Part shown: piece by piece, positions 24,822 through 34,169 of the stretch
Layout of the letters: each line of letters starts with the position of its first letter
Numbering within the stretch: position 1 is the stretch's first letter
Assembly (NCBI GenBank): GCA_964630595.1
Contig: CAZVVT010000002.1
Span: forward strand, 222,563 to 286,562
Direction of reading: 5' to 3'
From: CAZVVT01 sp964630595
GTDB lineage: Bacteria > Chlamydiota > Chlamydiia > Chlamydiales > VFKH01
DNA length: 64,000 bases
Translations under genes and position numbers: made by a program
Notes under the pieces: generated by a model
What the model was told of the DNA's origin: nothing
The model's database searches: none
Seen by the model: the letters and a program-made list of their open reading frames with translations, nothing else

Positions 24822-26555
24822 TTATGAATGGTTTGGTGCGATAGTTTGATGTTTCCAGAAATGGGTGTACAGTCCATTTTTCGCCAGCAGCTGCTCATGC
24901 GTGCCATCTTCGACGATGCGCCCCTTTTCGAAGACGAGGATGCGGTCCATGTGCAAAAGAGTGGAGAGGCGGTGAGCAACGACGATCGTGGTGCGGCCCT
25001 GCATGAGGCGGTGGAGGCTCTCTTGGATTTTGCTTTCCGTTGCGGAATCCAGCGCAGAGGTGGCTTCGTCGAGAACGAGAATAGGCGCGGCCTTTAAGAG
25101 GGCGCGAGCGATGGCAACGCGCTGGCGCTGACCGCCGGAGAGCTTGACACCGCGCTCGCCCACAGGCGTGTCATAACCACGCGGAAGAGCTTTGATAAAT
25201 TCGTCGGCGTGCGCCGCTTGTGCAGCATGCACCACTTCGTCTATTGTCGCTTCCGGCTTACCGTAGGCAATGTTTTCGTGCAGAGAGCGATGAAAGAGCG
25301 AAGGGTCCTGCGGAATGAACGAGATCGCTTCATGCAGGCTTTTTTGCGTGCACTGAGCAATGTCCTGCCCATCGATGAGAATCTTGCCCGACTGCACATC
25401 CCACACGCGCAGCAGCGCATTGACAAACGTGGTCTTTCCGCTTCCTGAGTGGCCTACAAGGCCTACTTTTTGTCCGCCGGGAATCACTACGTTCTTGTTC
25501 GCAAAGAGCACCTCTTGCCCGCGGTAGGCAAAGTTCACATGGTCAAAGCGAATCTCCCCTGCAGCCACACGCAAAGACACATCACCCTGATCCACCACTT
25601 CCACGGGATCATCGAAGATGGTCATCGCCTGTTTTGCCACGCCCCATGTACGAATGAATTTAGGGATTTCTTGGCTGACATACCAGGTGACGTCAATGAT
25701 ATGCCACGTCGAACCGGAAATAAAAACCACATCGCCCGCATCGATTTCTCCCCGCACCCATTGCGCAATCGCCAACAACAGAACACCTACTGCGGGTCCC
25801 ACTAGCATACTCAAGGCCATCGCAAGGCGCATCCACTCCAAAGCGGTCTTCGTTCTTACGTCAGCGGCAATTTCCTGTTTCTGAAAATCCCTCAACCGGT
25901 GCGCTTCGGCCGATTCTCGCGAAAAAAGCTTCACCGTGGAAATGTTAGCAATCGCATCGACAACAACACCCACCACCTTGCTGCGCAACTCCGCTCGCAG
26001 ATTGGAAAAGTTCTGACACCAGCGCCGAAAAACAGTGATGATCGTGATGTGCAGAACAAACCAGAGCAATATCACCAACGCAAAGAAGGGGTTCTTGATG
26101 GCAAAAACGGTCAACAGCACGCACAGACCCACTACGAGGGGGAAAAAGGCGAAGGCCGCCATTTCATACACCTCTTCTATAGCATCGACCATGTCATTGA
26201 TCTTGTTCGAAATGCTGCCTGACAAGCGGTCCTGGAAGTATCCGATGGAGTGGCTCATCGCGCGCGCGAACATTGCAGAGCGCACACTGCCCCGCACCTG
26301 CGGCATCGCATAGCTATAGATAAAGCCCGCGCCGCGGTAGAAGGCCTCCCCAATGAGCCAAAACACCACAAGCCCCACAACCCAGGGAAGAACGTGCGAC
26401 CAGCTTCTTCCCGACCCCATCGCATTGATCAGCTCGCCAAACAGATAGAACTGGACAGTGGCGCCAAAGCCCCACATCGAAATGCCGATAGCCGACAACG
26501 TCAGCCGACCCGCATAGGGCCGGTATTGCCTTCCTAAAAACTCCCACACTTTCAT
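24822..26555 (-). CDS. ABC exporter, fused membrane and ATPase domains (MsbA-like)
   Basis: 577 residues from the ATG at 26555 (a GTG at 26579 is also open). Six membrane segments in the first ~310 residues, then an ATPase with Walker A GLVGHSGSGKTTF, Q-loop ISFIPQDPSLFHRS, signature LSGGQRQRVAIARALL, Walker B ILVLDEATSALD and the switch His in VAHRLST. It is a homodimeric type IV exporter. A paralogue at 43891-45636 shares order and many residues. Substrate (lipid, peptide or drug) cannot be told. It is downstream of the SulP gene by 30 nt on the same strand. Confidence 0.9.
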   Translation of the reverse strand: MKVWEFLGRQYRPYAGRLTLSAIGISMWGFGATVQFYLFGELINAMGSGRSWSHVLPWVVGLVVFWLIGEAFYRGAGFIYSYAMPQVRGSVRSAMFARAMSHSIGYFQDRLSGSISNKINDMVDAIEEVYEMAAFAFFPLVVGLCVLLTVFAIKNPFFALVILLWFVLHITIITVFRRWCQNFSNLRAELRSKVVGVVVDAIANISTVKLFSRESAEAHRLRDFQKQEIAADVRTKTALEWMRLAMALSMLVGPAVGVLLLAIAQWVRGEIDAGDVVFISGSTWHIIDVTWYVSQEIPKFIRTWGVAKQAMTIFDDPVEVVDQGDVSLRVAAGEIRFDHVNFAYRGQEVLFANKNVVIPGGQKVGLVGHSGSGKTTFVNALLRVWDVQSGKILIDGQDIAQCTQKSLHEAISFIPQDPSLFHRSLHENIAYGKPEATIDEVVHAAQAAHADEFIKALPRGYDTPVGERGVKLSGGQRQRVAIARALLKAAPILVLDEATSALDSATESKIQESLHRLMQGRTTIVVAHRLSTLLHMDRILVFEKGRIVEDGTHEQLLAKNGLYTHFWKHQTIAPNHS

Positions 26556-26585
26556 AGTGCGAGCAATTGTACGCCTCACAGTGAG

Positions 26586-28367
26586 TTAATTAACAGACGG
26601 GACGGGGGTGATGCCGATCATGTTTTCGGCGTGGAAGTAGGCGGCCTGGATGCAGGCGGCAGGAGTCATGGGGTTCATAAGGAAGAGGTTAGCAGCGCCA
26701 ATCTCGCGGGTGAAGCCGCTGTCGGAGAGGACCTGCCAGACAGGGCGGGTGATGCCGGAGAGAAGAAGGTGGCAGCCTTTGGAGCGGGTGTAGCGCAAAA
26801 GGTGCTGGAGGGCACTGGCGGCGGTGGCGTCGAGGTGGAAGGCGTTGGTGAGCTTGAGGATGATGACCTTGACTTCCGGGTCGCGGGCGAGGGCCTTGAC
26901 GGCGACCTGGAGAAGGTCGGCGGCGGCGAAGAAGAGTTCGCCATCGACCTGGAGAATGCGGATGGGCCGTTTTTCGGCGATCTCCTGGGGCGTGAGCGAT
27001 TTGAGTTGGCCGGTGTCATCTAAGTGGCATTCGATGAAGCGCGGGCTGGCAGCCTTTTTCAAGTAGAGCAGTATGGAGAGAATGATGCCGATGTAGAACG
27101 CCATGTCCACATTGAAAAAGATGCAGGAGATGGCCGTGGCGACCAGGACGAAGGCATCGGCGGCGGTGGCGCGCAGGCAAAAGAGCACCTCGTTCCACTT
27201 GATCATGCGCCAGGCCGTGATGATGAGGAGGGCCGCAAGGGCGCCCAGCGGGATGCGCACCACAACGGGAAAGAAGAGCACGACGAGGATGATCACGCAC
27301 AGAGCGCTTAAGGCAGCGGCTGCGCGGGTTTTGGCACCGCCGGCAAAGTTGAGAGAGCTGCGGGTGAAGCTGCCTGAACCGGGCATGCCGCCAAAGCAGG
27401 CACTGACCAAATTGGCCGAGCCCAGCGCGAAGATCTCCTGGTTCGTGGAAAAGTGCTGGCCGCTCGTCGTCGCAAGCTGGCGAGCGATAGCAGTTGCCTC
27501 CAAGATTCCGAGCAGCGCAACGGCAAAAGAGATGGGCAGGACGGCGTTGAGCATCGCCAAATTCCACATCGGCATGGCGAACTTGATAGCGAGTTTGGGT
27601 GTCTCTCCAAAATCCTTGAGCAAAAGCACTTTGCGCAGCTCATCCGCCGGAGAAAGGTCGAGGGCAATCACCGCCAGGCCGGCGGCGAGTAACATCAGGG
27701 CCGCAGCGGGCAGCTTTTTCCACATGCGCTCGAGAGCAAAGAAGAAGAGAAAGGCAAAAAGGGCAATCGTCATCGTGGGCAGATGAACCGATGTGAGGTG
27801 CGTAGAAAAGTCGAGGAGCTTGTCGAAAACGGCTTGGGGTTGCTCGGGAGGGGTAACGCCGAAAAAGTAGAAGAGCTGGTTGAAGATAATCGCTGTCGCC
27901 GCGCCCACGATATAGCCGACAATGACCGACCGACTGACAAACTGGGTCAAACGCCCCAGCTTAAAAATACCGGCGAAGAACTGGAAAAGCCCCGCCACAA
28001 AGGTAATGAGCGCCAGCAGTTGCAGCGCAATCAAATTGCGCACCTCAGGGCTGACACTACGAAAGTTGGTGTAGAGAATGCTGGCAATCCCCGCTTGGAT
28101 CAAAATCGCAATGGTGTTGCTCGGGCCCACAATGAGCTGCTTGGAAGAGCCGAAGGCGGAGGCAAAAAAGGTGCCAAAAATGCTGGCCAAAATCCCTACG
28201 GAGACGGGCAGACCCGCAGCCAACGCATAGGCCATAGAGAGCGGGACCGAGAGAAGGGCGACATTAACCGCCGCAAGTAGATCACTCTTAAAGAGATTGA
28301 GATTGTACTGGCCAAAACCCTCCCAAAGGACGGAAAGCCGCACATCCTCACCCGAAGATGGCTTCAT
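26586..28367 (-). CDS. SulP-family anion permease with STAS domain
   Basis: 593 residues. The membrane part contains the SulP signature region (LLSVPLSMAYALAAGLPVSV, then SKQLIVGPSNTIAILIQAG) and about 12 hydrophobic segments. The C-terminal ~120 residues form a STAS domain (VDGELFFAAADLLQ, VIILKLTNAFHLDATAASAL). SulP proteins carry sulfate, bicarbonate or dicarboxylates, and the substrate cannot be read from sequence alone. A sulfotransferase lies far away at 3579, but no sulfate-activation gene is present, so a link is not implied. ATG start at 28367, with a 31-nt divergent region before der. Confidence 0.88.
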   Translation of the reverse strand: MKPSSGEDVRLSVLWEGFGQYNLNLFKSDLLAAVNVALLSVPLSMAYALAAGLPVSVGILASIFGTFFASAFGSSKQLIVGPSNTIAILIQAGIASILYTNFRSVSPEVRNLIALQLLALITFVAGLFQFFAGIFKLGRLTQFVSRSVIVGYIVGAATAIIFNQLFYFFGVTPPEQPQAVFDKLLDFSTHLTSVHLPTMTIALFAFLFFFALERMWKKLPAAALMLLAAGLAVIALDLSPADELRKVLLLKDFGETPKLAIKFAMPMWNLAMLNAVLPISFAVALLGILEATAIARQLATTSGQHFSTNQEIFALGSANLVSACFGGMPGSGSFTRSSLNFAGGAKTRAAAALSALCVIILVVLFFPVVVRIPLGALAALLIITAWRMIKWNEVLFCLRATAADAFVLVATAISCIFFNVDMAFYIGIILSILLYLKKAASPRFIECHLDDTGQLKSLTPQEIAEKRPIRILQVDGELFFAAADLLQVAVKALARDPEVKVIILKLTNAFHLDATAASALQHLLRYTRSKGCHLLLSGITRPVWQVLSDSGFTREIGAANLFLMNPMTPAACIQAAYFHAENMIGITPVPSVN

Positions 28368-28398
28368 AACCTACCTTTGTAGTATGCTTTCTGGCTAA

Positions 28399-29805
28399 AT
28401 GTCTACTACCCTTCCTCTTAAATTAGCCTTGGTGGGCCGCCCTAACGTGGGAAAATCCGCTCTTTTCAACCGCCTTGCCGGGCGCCGCATCGCCATTGTC
28501 GATGAGGCAGAAGGGACGACACGCGACCGCCTCTACGCCGACGCCCTCTTCGAGGGGAAAAACTATACCCTCATCGACACCGGGGGCATTGATGCGCAAT
28601 CCAAAGCCCAATTCAACGAAGAGGTCCGCCGCCAAGCACTGATCGCCATTGAAGAGGCCGATGTCATCGTGCTCGTCGTCGACTCCCAAGTGGGCGTGAC
28701 AACGCTGGATCTGGAGATGGCTAAGATCTTGCACCGCTCTCAAAAGCCTCTCTGCGTCGCTGTCAACAAGGTCGATGACAGCACTCACCTTCCCCAGCTT
28801 CACCAATTCTGGAGCTTAGGCATCACCAAGATGGTCCCCGTCTCCGCAGCGCAAGGAAATGGCATGGGCGATCTGCTCGAAGCCGCCTTTGAGGGACTTA
28901 CTTGGCAAGACTCCAAGCTCTCTTCAAAAGGCATCCGCATTGCGATTGTAGGGCGCCCCAACGTCGGCAAATCAACGCTGATCAACCAACTGATCGGCGA
29001 CGAGCGCCTCTGCGTCAGCCCCATCGCAGGCACCACACGCGACGCAGTCGACGTGGAGCTGAATCTGGATGGCAAGCCCCTTGTGTTGGTCGATACCGCA
29101 GGGATCCGCCGCAAGAAGAAAGAGCGCGAAGTAGTCGACAAATTCGCCGCTATCCGCACAGAGAAATCCATCGACCATGCCGATGTCTGCATCCTTCTCA
29201 TCGACGCAGAGCGGGGCCTAACCACTCAGGATAAACAGATCGCCGACCATATCCGCGAAGCGGGCAAGGGGTGCGTTCTCTTCTTCAACAAATGGGACCT
29301 GGTCAAAGGCTTTCGCATGGAACATGCCAAGAAGGCCATTGAAACCGTCAGCCCCTTCCTCGCCCACTCTCCGATGATTTTTGGTTCGGGACTGACAGGT
29401 CGCAATATCAAAGAGGCTCTTGAGGCCGCCATCGGCGTCTTTGAAGCTAGCGGTATCCGCATCTCCACAGGCCAGCTCAATAAGTTCGTGGAACGCACCA
29501 TCCAAAAGGTGCACCCGCCCATGATTCAAGGCAAACGCCTACGCATCTACTACATGACGCAAGTGGGCGTGCATCCCCCCAAATTCATTCTCTTCGTCAA
29601 CTCGGCACAATTGATGGACGAGGCGTGGAGAAAGTATCTGGTCAACTGCTTCCGCGAAGAGTTTGGTTTCTCCGGAGCAGCCATTGTCATGTATCTGAAG
29701 AGCAAGCCAAAAACACGAACAGCTCCTTCAGAGAAGGTTGAAGTCCCCTCCGAAGAAGCTGTAGAAATCGAGGAAGAAGACCTCGACGAAAGCTATTTCG
29801 CTTAA
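28399..29805 (+). CDS. der: ribosome-assembly GTPase Der (EngA)
   Basis: 468 residues with two tandem G domains: the first with GRPNVGKSALFNRL, DTGGID and NKVD; the second with GRPNVGKSTLINQL, DTAGIRRKKK and NKWD. A C-terminal KH-like domain follows (YYMTQVGVHPPKFILFVN). Der matures the 50S subunit. The C-terminus ends in an acidic tail (EIEEEDLDESYFA). The stop overlaps the convergent gene by 4 nt. Confidence 0.97.
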   Translation: MSTTLPLKLALVGRPNVGKSALFNRLAGRRIAIVDEAEGTTRDRLYADALFEGKNYTLIDTGGIDAQSKAQFNEEVRRQALIAIEEADVIVLVVDSQVGVTTLDLEMAKILHRSQKPLCVAVNKVDDSTHLPQLHQFWSLGITKMVPVSAAQGNGMGDLLEAAFEGLTWQDSKLSSKGIRIAIVGRPNVGKSTLINQLIGDERLCVSPIAGTTRDAVDVELNLDGKPLVLVDTAGIRRKKKEREVVDKFAAIRTEKSIDHADVCILLIDAERGLTTQDKQIADHIREAGKGCVLFFNKWDLVKGFRMEHAKKAIETVSPFLAHSPMIFGSGLTGRNIKEALEAAIGVFEASGIRISTGQLNKFVERTIQKVHPPMIQGKRLRIYYMTQVGVHPPKFILFVNSAQLMDEAWRKYLVNCFREEFGFSGAAIVMYLKSKPKTRTAPSEKVEVPSEEAVEIEEEDLDESYFA

Positions 29806-30347
29806 GAACGTTTCTTCTTAGCGTGGCGTCCAAGAACCGCAGCGATGACTAAACCGCCCAGCGCCCAGATAATGGTATAATGCGCGATGTCCACAACCGC
29901 GGAAGAGCCGGGAAATCCTACCCAGTTCCACTTGCCGATGGCCGTGTCCCAACCGATGAGAAATCCCAAAAGCCCTGCGAAGAAGACCCTGCGCGCATAG
30001 GCCGTAACAGCCAGGTGCAGCAAGATGAAGGTCACAATACCAGCCGCCACGATCTGCGTGAGAAGACCAATCACATAACTGCTTGTGGTCATCTCTGCTG
30101 TGCGCTGGTAATTGATGGAGCCAAACACCAGAGGACCAGCAGGCGCTGTGTCCGACTTTTTCTCGCAGTGCGGCAGCATGTAGAGACCGCTTTCCGGCGC
30201 ATTGCGCTGCAGAACGGAGACTACTTCTCTCTCATTGGTGAAAGAGCGGATGTGATGCCAAGGCACTGCCACCCATGACAGAACGCTGGCAACATAGACA
30301 ACAAGGCCCCCTAAAACGGCACCTTTAACTACTGTTCTAATAGACAT
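29802..30347 (-). CDS. hypothetical membrane protein
   Basis: 181 residues. A hydrophobic N-terminal segment (AVLGGLVVYVASVLSWVAVP), a ~65-residue soluble loop containing LPHCEKK, then three more hydrophobic segments (VIGLLTQIVAAGIVTFILL; FFAGLLGFLIGW; YTIIWALGGLVIAAVL) and a basic tail. The large loop after the first helix is probably periplasmic. I do not recognise the family with certainty. It is convergent with der and downstream of the BAAT-like gene region on the minus strand (6-nt gap). Confidence 0.7.
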   Translation of the reverse strand: MSIRTVVKGAVLGGLVVYVASVLSWVAVPWHHIRSFTNEREVVSVLQRNAPESGLYMLPHCEKKSDTAPAGPLVFGSINYQRTAEMTTSSYVIGLLTQIVAAGIVTFILLHLAVTAYARRVFFAGLLGFLIGWDTAIGKWNWVGFPGSSAVVDIAHYTIIWALGGLVIAAVLGRHAKKKRS

Positions 30348-30353
30348 AGATCC

Positions 30354-31583
30354 CTACTTTAAATTCTTTCTGTAAAAATTCAATATGCGACCCCAAGAGT
30401 CTTTGCACGCATGTGCATCGGCAGCTGCTTCGCCCCCAAACGACAACCACACATCTACCCCTTTTGTAGGAAATAGATCGTTGCGGCAGGTGGTGGGAAT
30501 GTAGCACGGACAGAGCATATGGCCTGCTTTGGGATAGATATAGAGCTCATAGGGAACGCGCAGTCGGGAGGCTACTTGACGCGCGTAGAATGCTGAGGGC
30601 CACAGGCCGTCATCTTCTCCTGCTACAAGTAAAACGGGCGCTTTAATCTGCTCTACAGGAATCGCTGCTTCGCGAAAGCCCTGCTTTTGCGCTCCTCCCA
30701 AAAAGGCGGAGGTCGTTGCCATCGCTGCTTTTTGTGTTGAAGCTTTGCGCAAATCAGGCACTACCACAGGCGCTACAGGAAGAGGGCTACCCTTCAATGT
30801 CCATGCCGAACGGGTAATATCGGGAAAGCCTCCATTCGAAACGGACGAGGGCACAATCGAAACTACTGCGTGGATGTCTTCTGGAAAGTGCGAAGCGCAG
30901 AGAAGCACCAGCTCCCCTCCTCGCGAAATTCCGTAAATCCCCACCTTCCCTACTCGGGGATCCTTCTTCAAGAAATGAACGGCCTTCTGCACCTGCTCTA
31001 AAGAGATCTCGTGCAAATGTTTGGGCAACCCATCATTGCCAAAGTAGCCTGCAGCAAGAGCGATGAAGCCGCGAGAGGCAAAGAGTTCTGCAATCGGACG
31101 AGGAATCAATCCACTTGTTCCGGAGAAGACAACAATGCCAGGCAGCGGCTTGTTGGAGGGAGGAACATACAGTGTTCCCACCACATCTTCATTTTTGATC
31201 TCTGTAACGACAATGCCTTCTTTGAGCGCTGTGCGCTGCAGCGTAGCTACAGCGGCCACTTTGCCGTCGACGAGTGCTTTAATTTCGATCGGAGTTTTGT
31301 GCGGCTTTTTGGGAAAGCCAGGATTTTTAGACTGCATCGACCAGACGAATCCCATCGGATCTGCATTCTTCCACGTTCCCTGAATGGGTTGATCGCTTAA
31401 ACGAACGACTCCTTTTCGATCTGCACAAAATTCCGCAGAAGAGACCCAACCATCCATCTCAGCAGTGACAATGACGTGCTGTCGTGGTTTGAGATCAACT
31501 ACGGTTACGGCAACGGGTTCATCCACCAAAGCTTGTGTGGGAACAACATGTATAGCAACGGCTAAAAGGGCTGAAAGCAACAT
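30354..31583 (-). CDS. acyl-CoA thioesterase / BAAT-like alpha/beta hydrolase
   Basis: 409 residues from the ATG at 31583, chosen because it opens a signal-like hydrophobic stretch (MLLSALLAVAIHVVPTQA) and avoids overlapping the transporter gene; the frame is open to 31697. The N-terminal domain (~20-150) resembles the acyl-CoA thioesterase/BAAT beta-sandwich (DPMGFVWSMQS). The C-terminal alpha/beta hydrolase domain has the nucleophile elbow GISRGGELVLL and an Asp/His region near VAGEDDGLWPS and YPKAGHMLC. In eukaryotes these enzymes hydrolyse acyl-CoA or conjugate bile acids. BAAT-type nucleophiles are often Cys; here it is Ser, favouring thioesterase activity. A signal peptide would place it outside the cytosol. 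Confidence 0.8.
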   Translation of the reverse strand: MLLSALLAVAIHVVPTQALVDEPVAVTVVDLKPRQHVIVTAEMDGWVSSAEFCADRKGVVRLSDQPIQGTWKNADPMGFVWSMQSKNPGFPKKPHKTPIEIKALVDGKVAAVATLQRTALKEGIVVTEIKNEDVVGTLYVPPSNKPLPGIVVFSGTSGLIPRPIAELFASRGFIALAAGYFGNDGLPKHLHEISLEQVQKAVHFLKKDPRVGKVGIYGISRGGELVLLCASHFPEDIHAVVSIVPSSVSNGGFPDITRSAWTLKGSPLPVAPVVVPDLRKASTQKAAMATTSAFLGGAQKQGFREAAIPVEQIKAPVLLVAGEDDGLWPSAFYARQVASRLRVPYELYIYPKAGHMLCPCYIPTTCRNDLFPTKGVDVWLSFGGEAAADAHACKDSWGRILNFYRKNLK

Positions 31584-31606
31584 ATATTCAGAGAGTACAA
31601 AAAAAC

Positions 31607-32836
31607 CTATACAGGAGCAACGATTCTGTCGCGTTTGGAAAGCAGGGCCAGACCAACAAAGGAAAGCAAGGCTAGAGCCGCCCAATAAAGACCGCAAGTC
31701 CAGGTCAACCCCGTCACCTTATAGGCTAAGAGAGAGAGCGCAGCGGTGGGCGCCCCAATGAGCTGTGTGCCTAGGGTAGTACCAATAATGAGCACGCGAA
31801 AACGCAGCTCTGGAGGCACTAAAGCCACTTTCCAGGCATGCAAAGAAGCAGCAAAACATGTACCTAAAGCAATGATACACAATCGGATAAGAAACAGAGA
31901 CACCCACCCGGCTCCATCCATAAAAAAGAGTAGGAAGGGCCCGAGAAAGATGGTGGTCAGCGCCGCCATCCGCATCACTCGAAGGCGGGTATAGCGGGCT
32001 GCGATGCCTCCAAAAAGAAGCAGTAAAGGAATGTCCAGGCAATAGAATAGGGTGTTGAGATCGGCGCTCTGCTCTCGCGTAATGGTCGTCACCAAAGGAG
32101 CCAGCCCCGTCACCACAGAAAAAGCCAACATATAGGAGCTGTAAGAAAAGCCCACCACAAGAGCTACCAAGAAAACCATTGAGCGGTGCTGCCACACTTC
32201 TTTGAAGAGCTCTGTGTAGGTTTTTCTCTCAGGAATAACCCTTTCTTCGCTCGCCTTCTGCAGTCGCAACACCAACGCCACCACCGCTGTACACCCCCCT
32301 ATCCAGTAGAGAAAGCGCCAACTCTGCTCAACAGAGGAAACCAGATGAAGAAGACTCACTCCACAAGAGGCAAAAAGCGCCCCCATAATGACCGTGCAGT
32401 CCAAAAACCCGCTAAAAAAGTCCTGCCGCTTGACCCGCTCGAGGACATAGATCACCGATCCCACCTCCTCCGCTGAGGCAAAAAAGCCCTGCACACAACG
32501 GCACGCCACCAAAAGGAGGGGCGCCCATAAACCCACTTCTTGAAAAGTGGGTAGAAAACCCATCACAAAAGTCGCCGATCCAATTCCTAACAAACTAATA
32601 ATCAGTGTTTTAGATCTCGACCATCGATCTCCAAGAATACTGAAAACGAAAGCTCCTAGAGACTTTGAAAAGATTTGAAGGGGGAGAACTGCGTAGGCGA
32701 TGATCAGCGAGACAATGGGATCGCTGGAGGGGAAGAAAAGGGGCGCGATGAAGGGAGCCAAAAGAGCATAGAGGGCGGTATCAAAGTGCTCACAGACATT
32801 GCCTAATAAAGCCCCCCACAAATGCGCTCTCTTCAT
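31607..32836 (-). CDS. MFS transporter, metabolite:H+ symporter (MHS/ProP-like)
   Basis: 409 residues with about 12 membrane helices. The loop after helix 2 is LGDRWSRSKTLI, the MFS GxxxDRxGRR-type motif with Arg partly replaced, and RCVQGFFASAEEVGSVIYVL matches the MHS motif RxxQGxxxGGE with GG changed to SA. MHS members import osmolytes, proline, citrate or dicarboxylates with protons. Members are common in Chlamydiae and Rickettsiae. Substrate not assignable. Confidence 0.85.
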   Translation of the reverse strand: MKRAHLWGALLGNVCEHFDTALYALLAPFIAPLFFPSSDPIVSLIIAYAVLPLQIFSKSLGAFVFSILGDRWSRSKTLIISLLGIGSATFVMGFLPTFQEVGLWAPLLLVACRCVQGFFASAEEVGSVIYVLERVKRQDFFSGFLDCTVIMGALFASCGVSLLHLVSSVEQSWRFLYWIGGCTAVVALVLRLQKASEERVIPERKTYTELFKEVWQHRSMVFLVALVVGFSYSSYMLAFSVVTGLAPLVTTITREQSADLNTLFYCLDIPLLLLFGGIAARYTRLRVMRMAALTTIFLGPFLLFFMDGAGWVSLFLIRLCIIALGTCFAASLHAWKVALVPPELRFRVLIIGTTLGTQLIGAPTAALSLLAYKVTGLTWTCGLYWAALALLSFVGLALLSKRDRIVAPV

Positions 32837-32873
32837 AATACAACAATAGGATACCCCTATTATTGATTATTTT

Positions 32874-33188
32874 TCACTTTCGCAACGCCTCGATCTCTTC
32901 CCGCGACATTTTCACAGGCTTCGGCAAATTCAGGAAAAACGGAGGGAAATACTTCCATAGAGGGGGGTAGTTTTCCGGCTTGCCGCTGCCTGTTTCGTAG
33001 ATAGTGATGCTTTTGTAGAGATCTCTACCCATTGGCAAAGGACATCCTCGCACGATCACTTCTCGCGCTACTATACAGACCTTTCCGTGCGTTTCTATCG
33101 GCCCATTAAAAAAAACGTGCCCGTCAGGGTTATAATAAACAATATCCCCGCCTGCAAATACAAGATTATAAACATCAAATCTCGACAT
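32874..33188 (-). CDS. hypothetical protein
   Basis: 104 residues, not recognised. Mainly beta-strand pattern (VYNLVFAGGDIVYYNPDGHV, KVCIVAREVIV) followed by a Pro-rich segment (WKYFPPFFLNLPKP) and a short charged helix. No signal peptide or membrane helix. It begins 6 nt after the stop of the DMT transporter gene on the same strand, so it is likely co-transcribed. Confidence 0.6.
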   Translation of the reverse strand: MSRFDVYNLVFAGGDIVYYNPDGHVFFNGPIETHGKVCIVAREVIVRGCPLPMGRDLYKSITIYETGSGKPENYPPLWKYFPPFFLNLPKPVKMSREEIEALRK

Positions 33189-33194
33189 AGCAAA

Positions 33195-34169
33195 TTAGCC
33201 TAATTTCTTATCTGTTTTAATGTAGATGGTGAGGAGTGCAGCGACGATCACCAGCAACGCGCCCGAGATGCCGACCAGATCGGGCAGCTTGTCCCAGCAG
33301 ATCCAATCAATGCATCCGGCAAAGAGCACGACGGTGTAAGAAAAGGGTGAGAGACGAGAGGCGGGGGCGAGAGTGTAGGCGCGGGTGAGCATGAGCTGTG
33401 TAGAGGCGATGCACGCTCCAATGCCGGCTAAAAACGCCCATTCGGCCCATGTCGGAGTCACCCAGACAAAGGGAAGCGTGCATCCGCCAAGGACCACACT
33501 ACAAGCGCAGTAGTAAAAGATGATGCGCGGCATGGGCTCTGTTTGCGACAGCTGTCGCAGTGAAACCATCGCGATGCCCATCAGCAACCCGCCCAAAACT
33601 CCATAGATGCTCGCCAACTCAAAGAGCTCGCTGCCCGGCCGCAAGATCAGGACGACTCCCACAAAACCGGCGAGTAGGCACGCCATGAGCTTAAAGGGAA
33701 TGCGTTGGCGAAACCAGACCAGCAAAATCAGCGGCACCCAGAGAGCATTAGCGGAGGCGAGCAACATGGCATCCACCATGGCGATTTTTCGCGCCGCCAA
33801 GAAGGTGGTGACAAAAGACATGGTCCCGGCGATATCGCGCACGAGATGCAGCCCAAATCGCTGAGGGATCAGGGAGGTGCGAAAAAGGTAGGGCGAAAGA
33901 AAGAGAATAGCGAAGAACCCTTGGAAGAAGAGGACCTGACCGATGTGGATGCGTACACTTAAGGGGCGCGAAAAAGAGTTGAGAATCGAAAACAGCAAAA
34001 AAGAGACAACGACAAAGCAGACCCCCTTGATCAGGTCTGCTCGTTCACTCGTGGACGAGGGATAAGATTTGGAGCCAATCCTGGCTACTAAGCGCTTGAT
34101 AATCGGGATTTCCACGTTGAGAGAAGAGTTTATCAAATAGCTCTTTCTTTTTCGAAATAAGCCGATCAA
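33195..34169 (-). CDS. EamA/RhaT drug-metabolite (DMT) transporter
   Basis: 324 residues with about ten hydrophobic segments in two EamA repeats. The first begins IKGVCFVVVSFLLFSILNSF and the second runs through YGVLGGLLMGIAMVSLRQLS. Some rickettsial and chlamydial members carry S-adenosylmethionine, but the substrate here is open. The first ~45 residues (to 34045) overlap the SNF2-helicase 3' end and are probably not all translated. No ATG exists after the overlap until inside the membrane part, so the true start may be a GTG within the overlap (VEIPIIKRL). Confidence 0.8.
   Translation of the reverse strand: MIGLFRKRKSYLINSSLNVEIPIIKRLVARIGSKSYPSSTSERADLIKGVCFVVVSFLLFSILNSFSRPLSVRIHIGQVLFFQGFFAILFLSPYLFRTSLIPQRFGLHLVRDIAGTMSFVTTFLAARKIAMVDAMLLASANALWVPLILLVWFRQRIPFKLMACLLAGFVGVVLILRPGSELFELASIYGVLGGLLMGIAMVSLRQLSQTEPMPRIIFYYCACSVVLGGCTLPFVWVTPTWAEWAFLAGIGACIASTQLMLTRAYTLAPASRLSPFSYTVVLFAGCIDWICWDKLPDLVGISGALLVIVAALLTIYIKTDKKLG

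Noticed and set aside
26586..28367. Functional link between the SulP permease and the sulfotransferase
   Set aside because: They are over 20 kb apart, SulP substrates vary, and no sulfate-activation genes are present; the link would be guesswork.
31584..31697. N-terminal extension of the BAAT-like protein to 31697
   Set aside because: It overlaps the transporter gene by 91 nt and puts a Cys/Arg-rich stretch before a clean signal-like start at 31583.
32841..32866. Short inverted repeat AATAGG...CCTATT between a transporter and a hypothetical gene
   Set aside because: Weak A/T-rich stem, with a T-run only on the strand that is not transcribed there, so not a convincing terminator.
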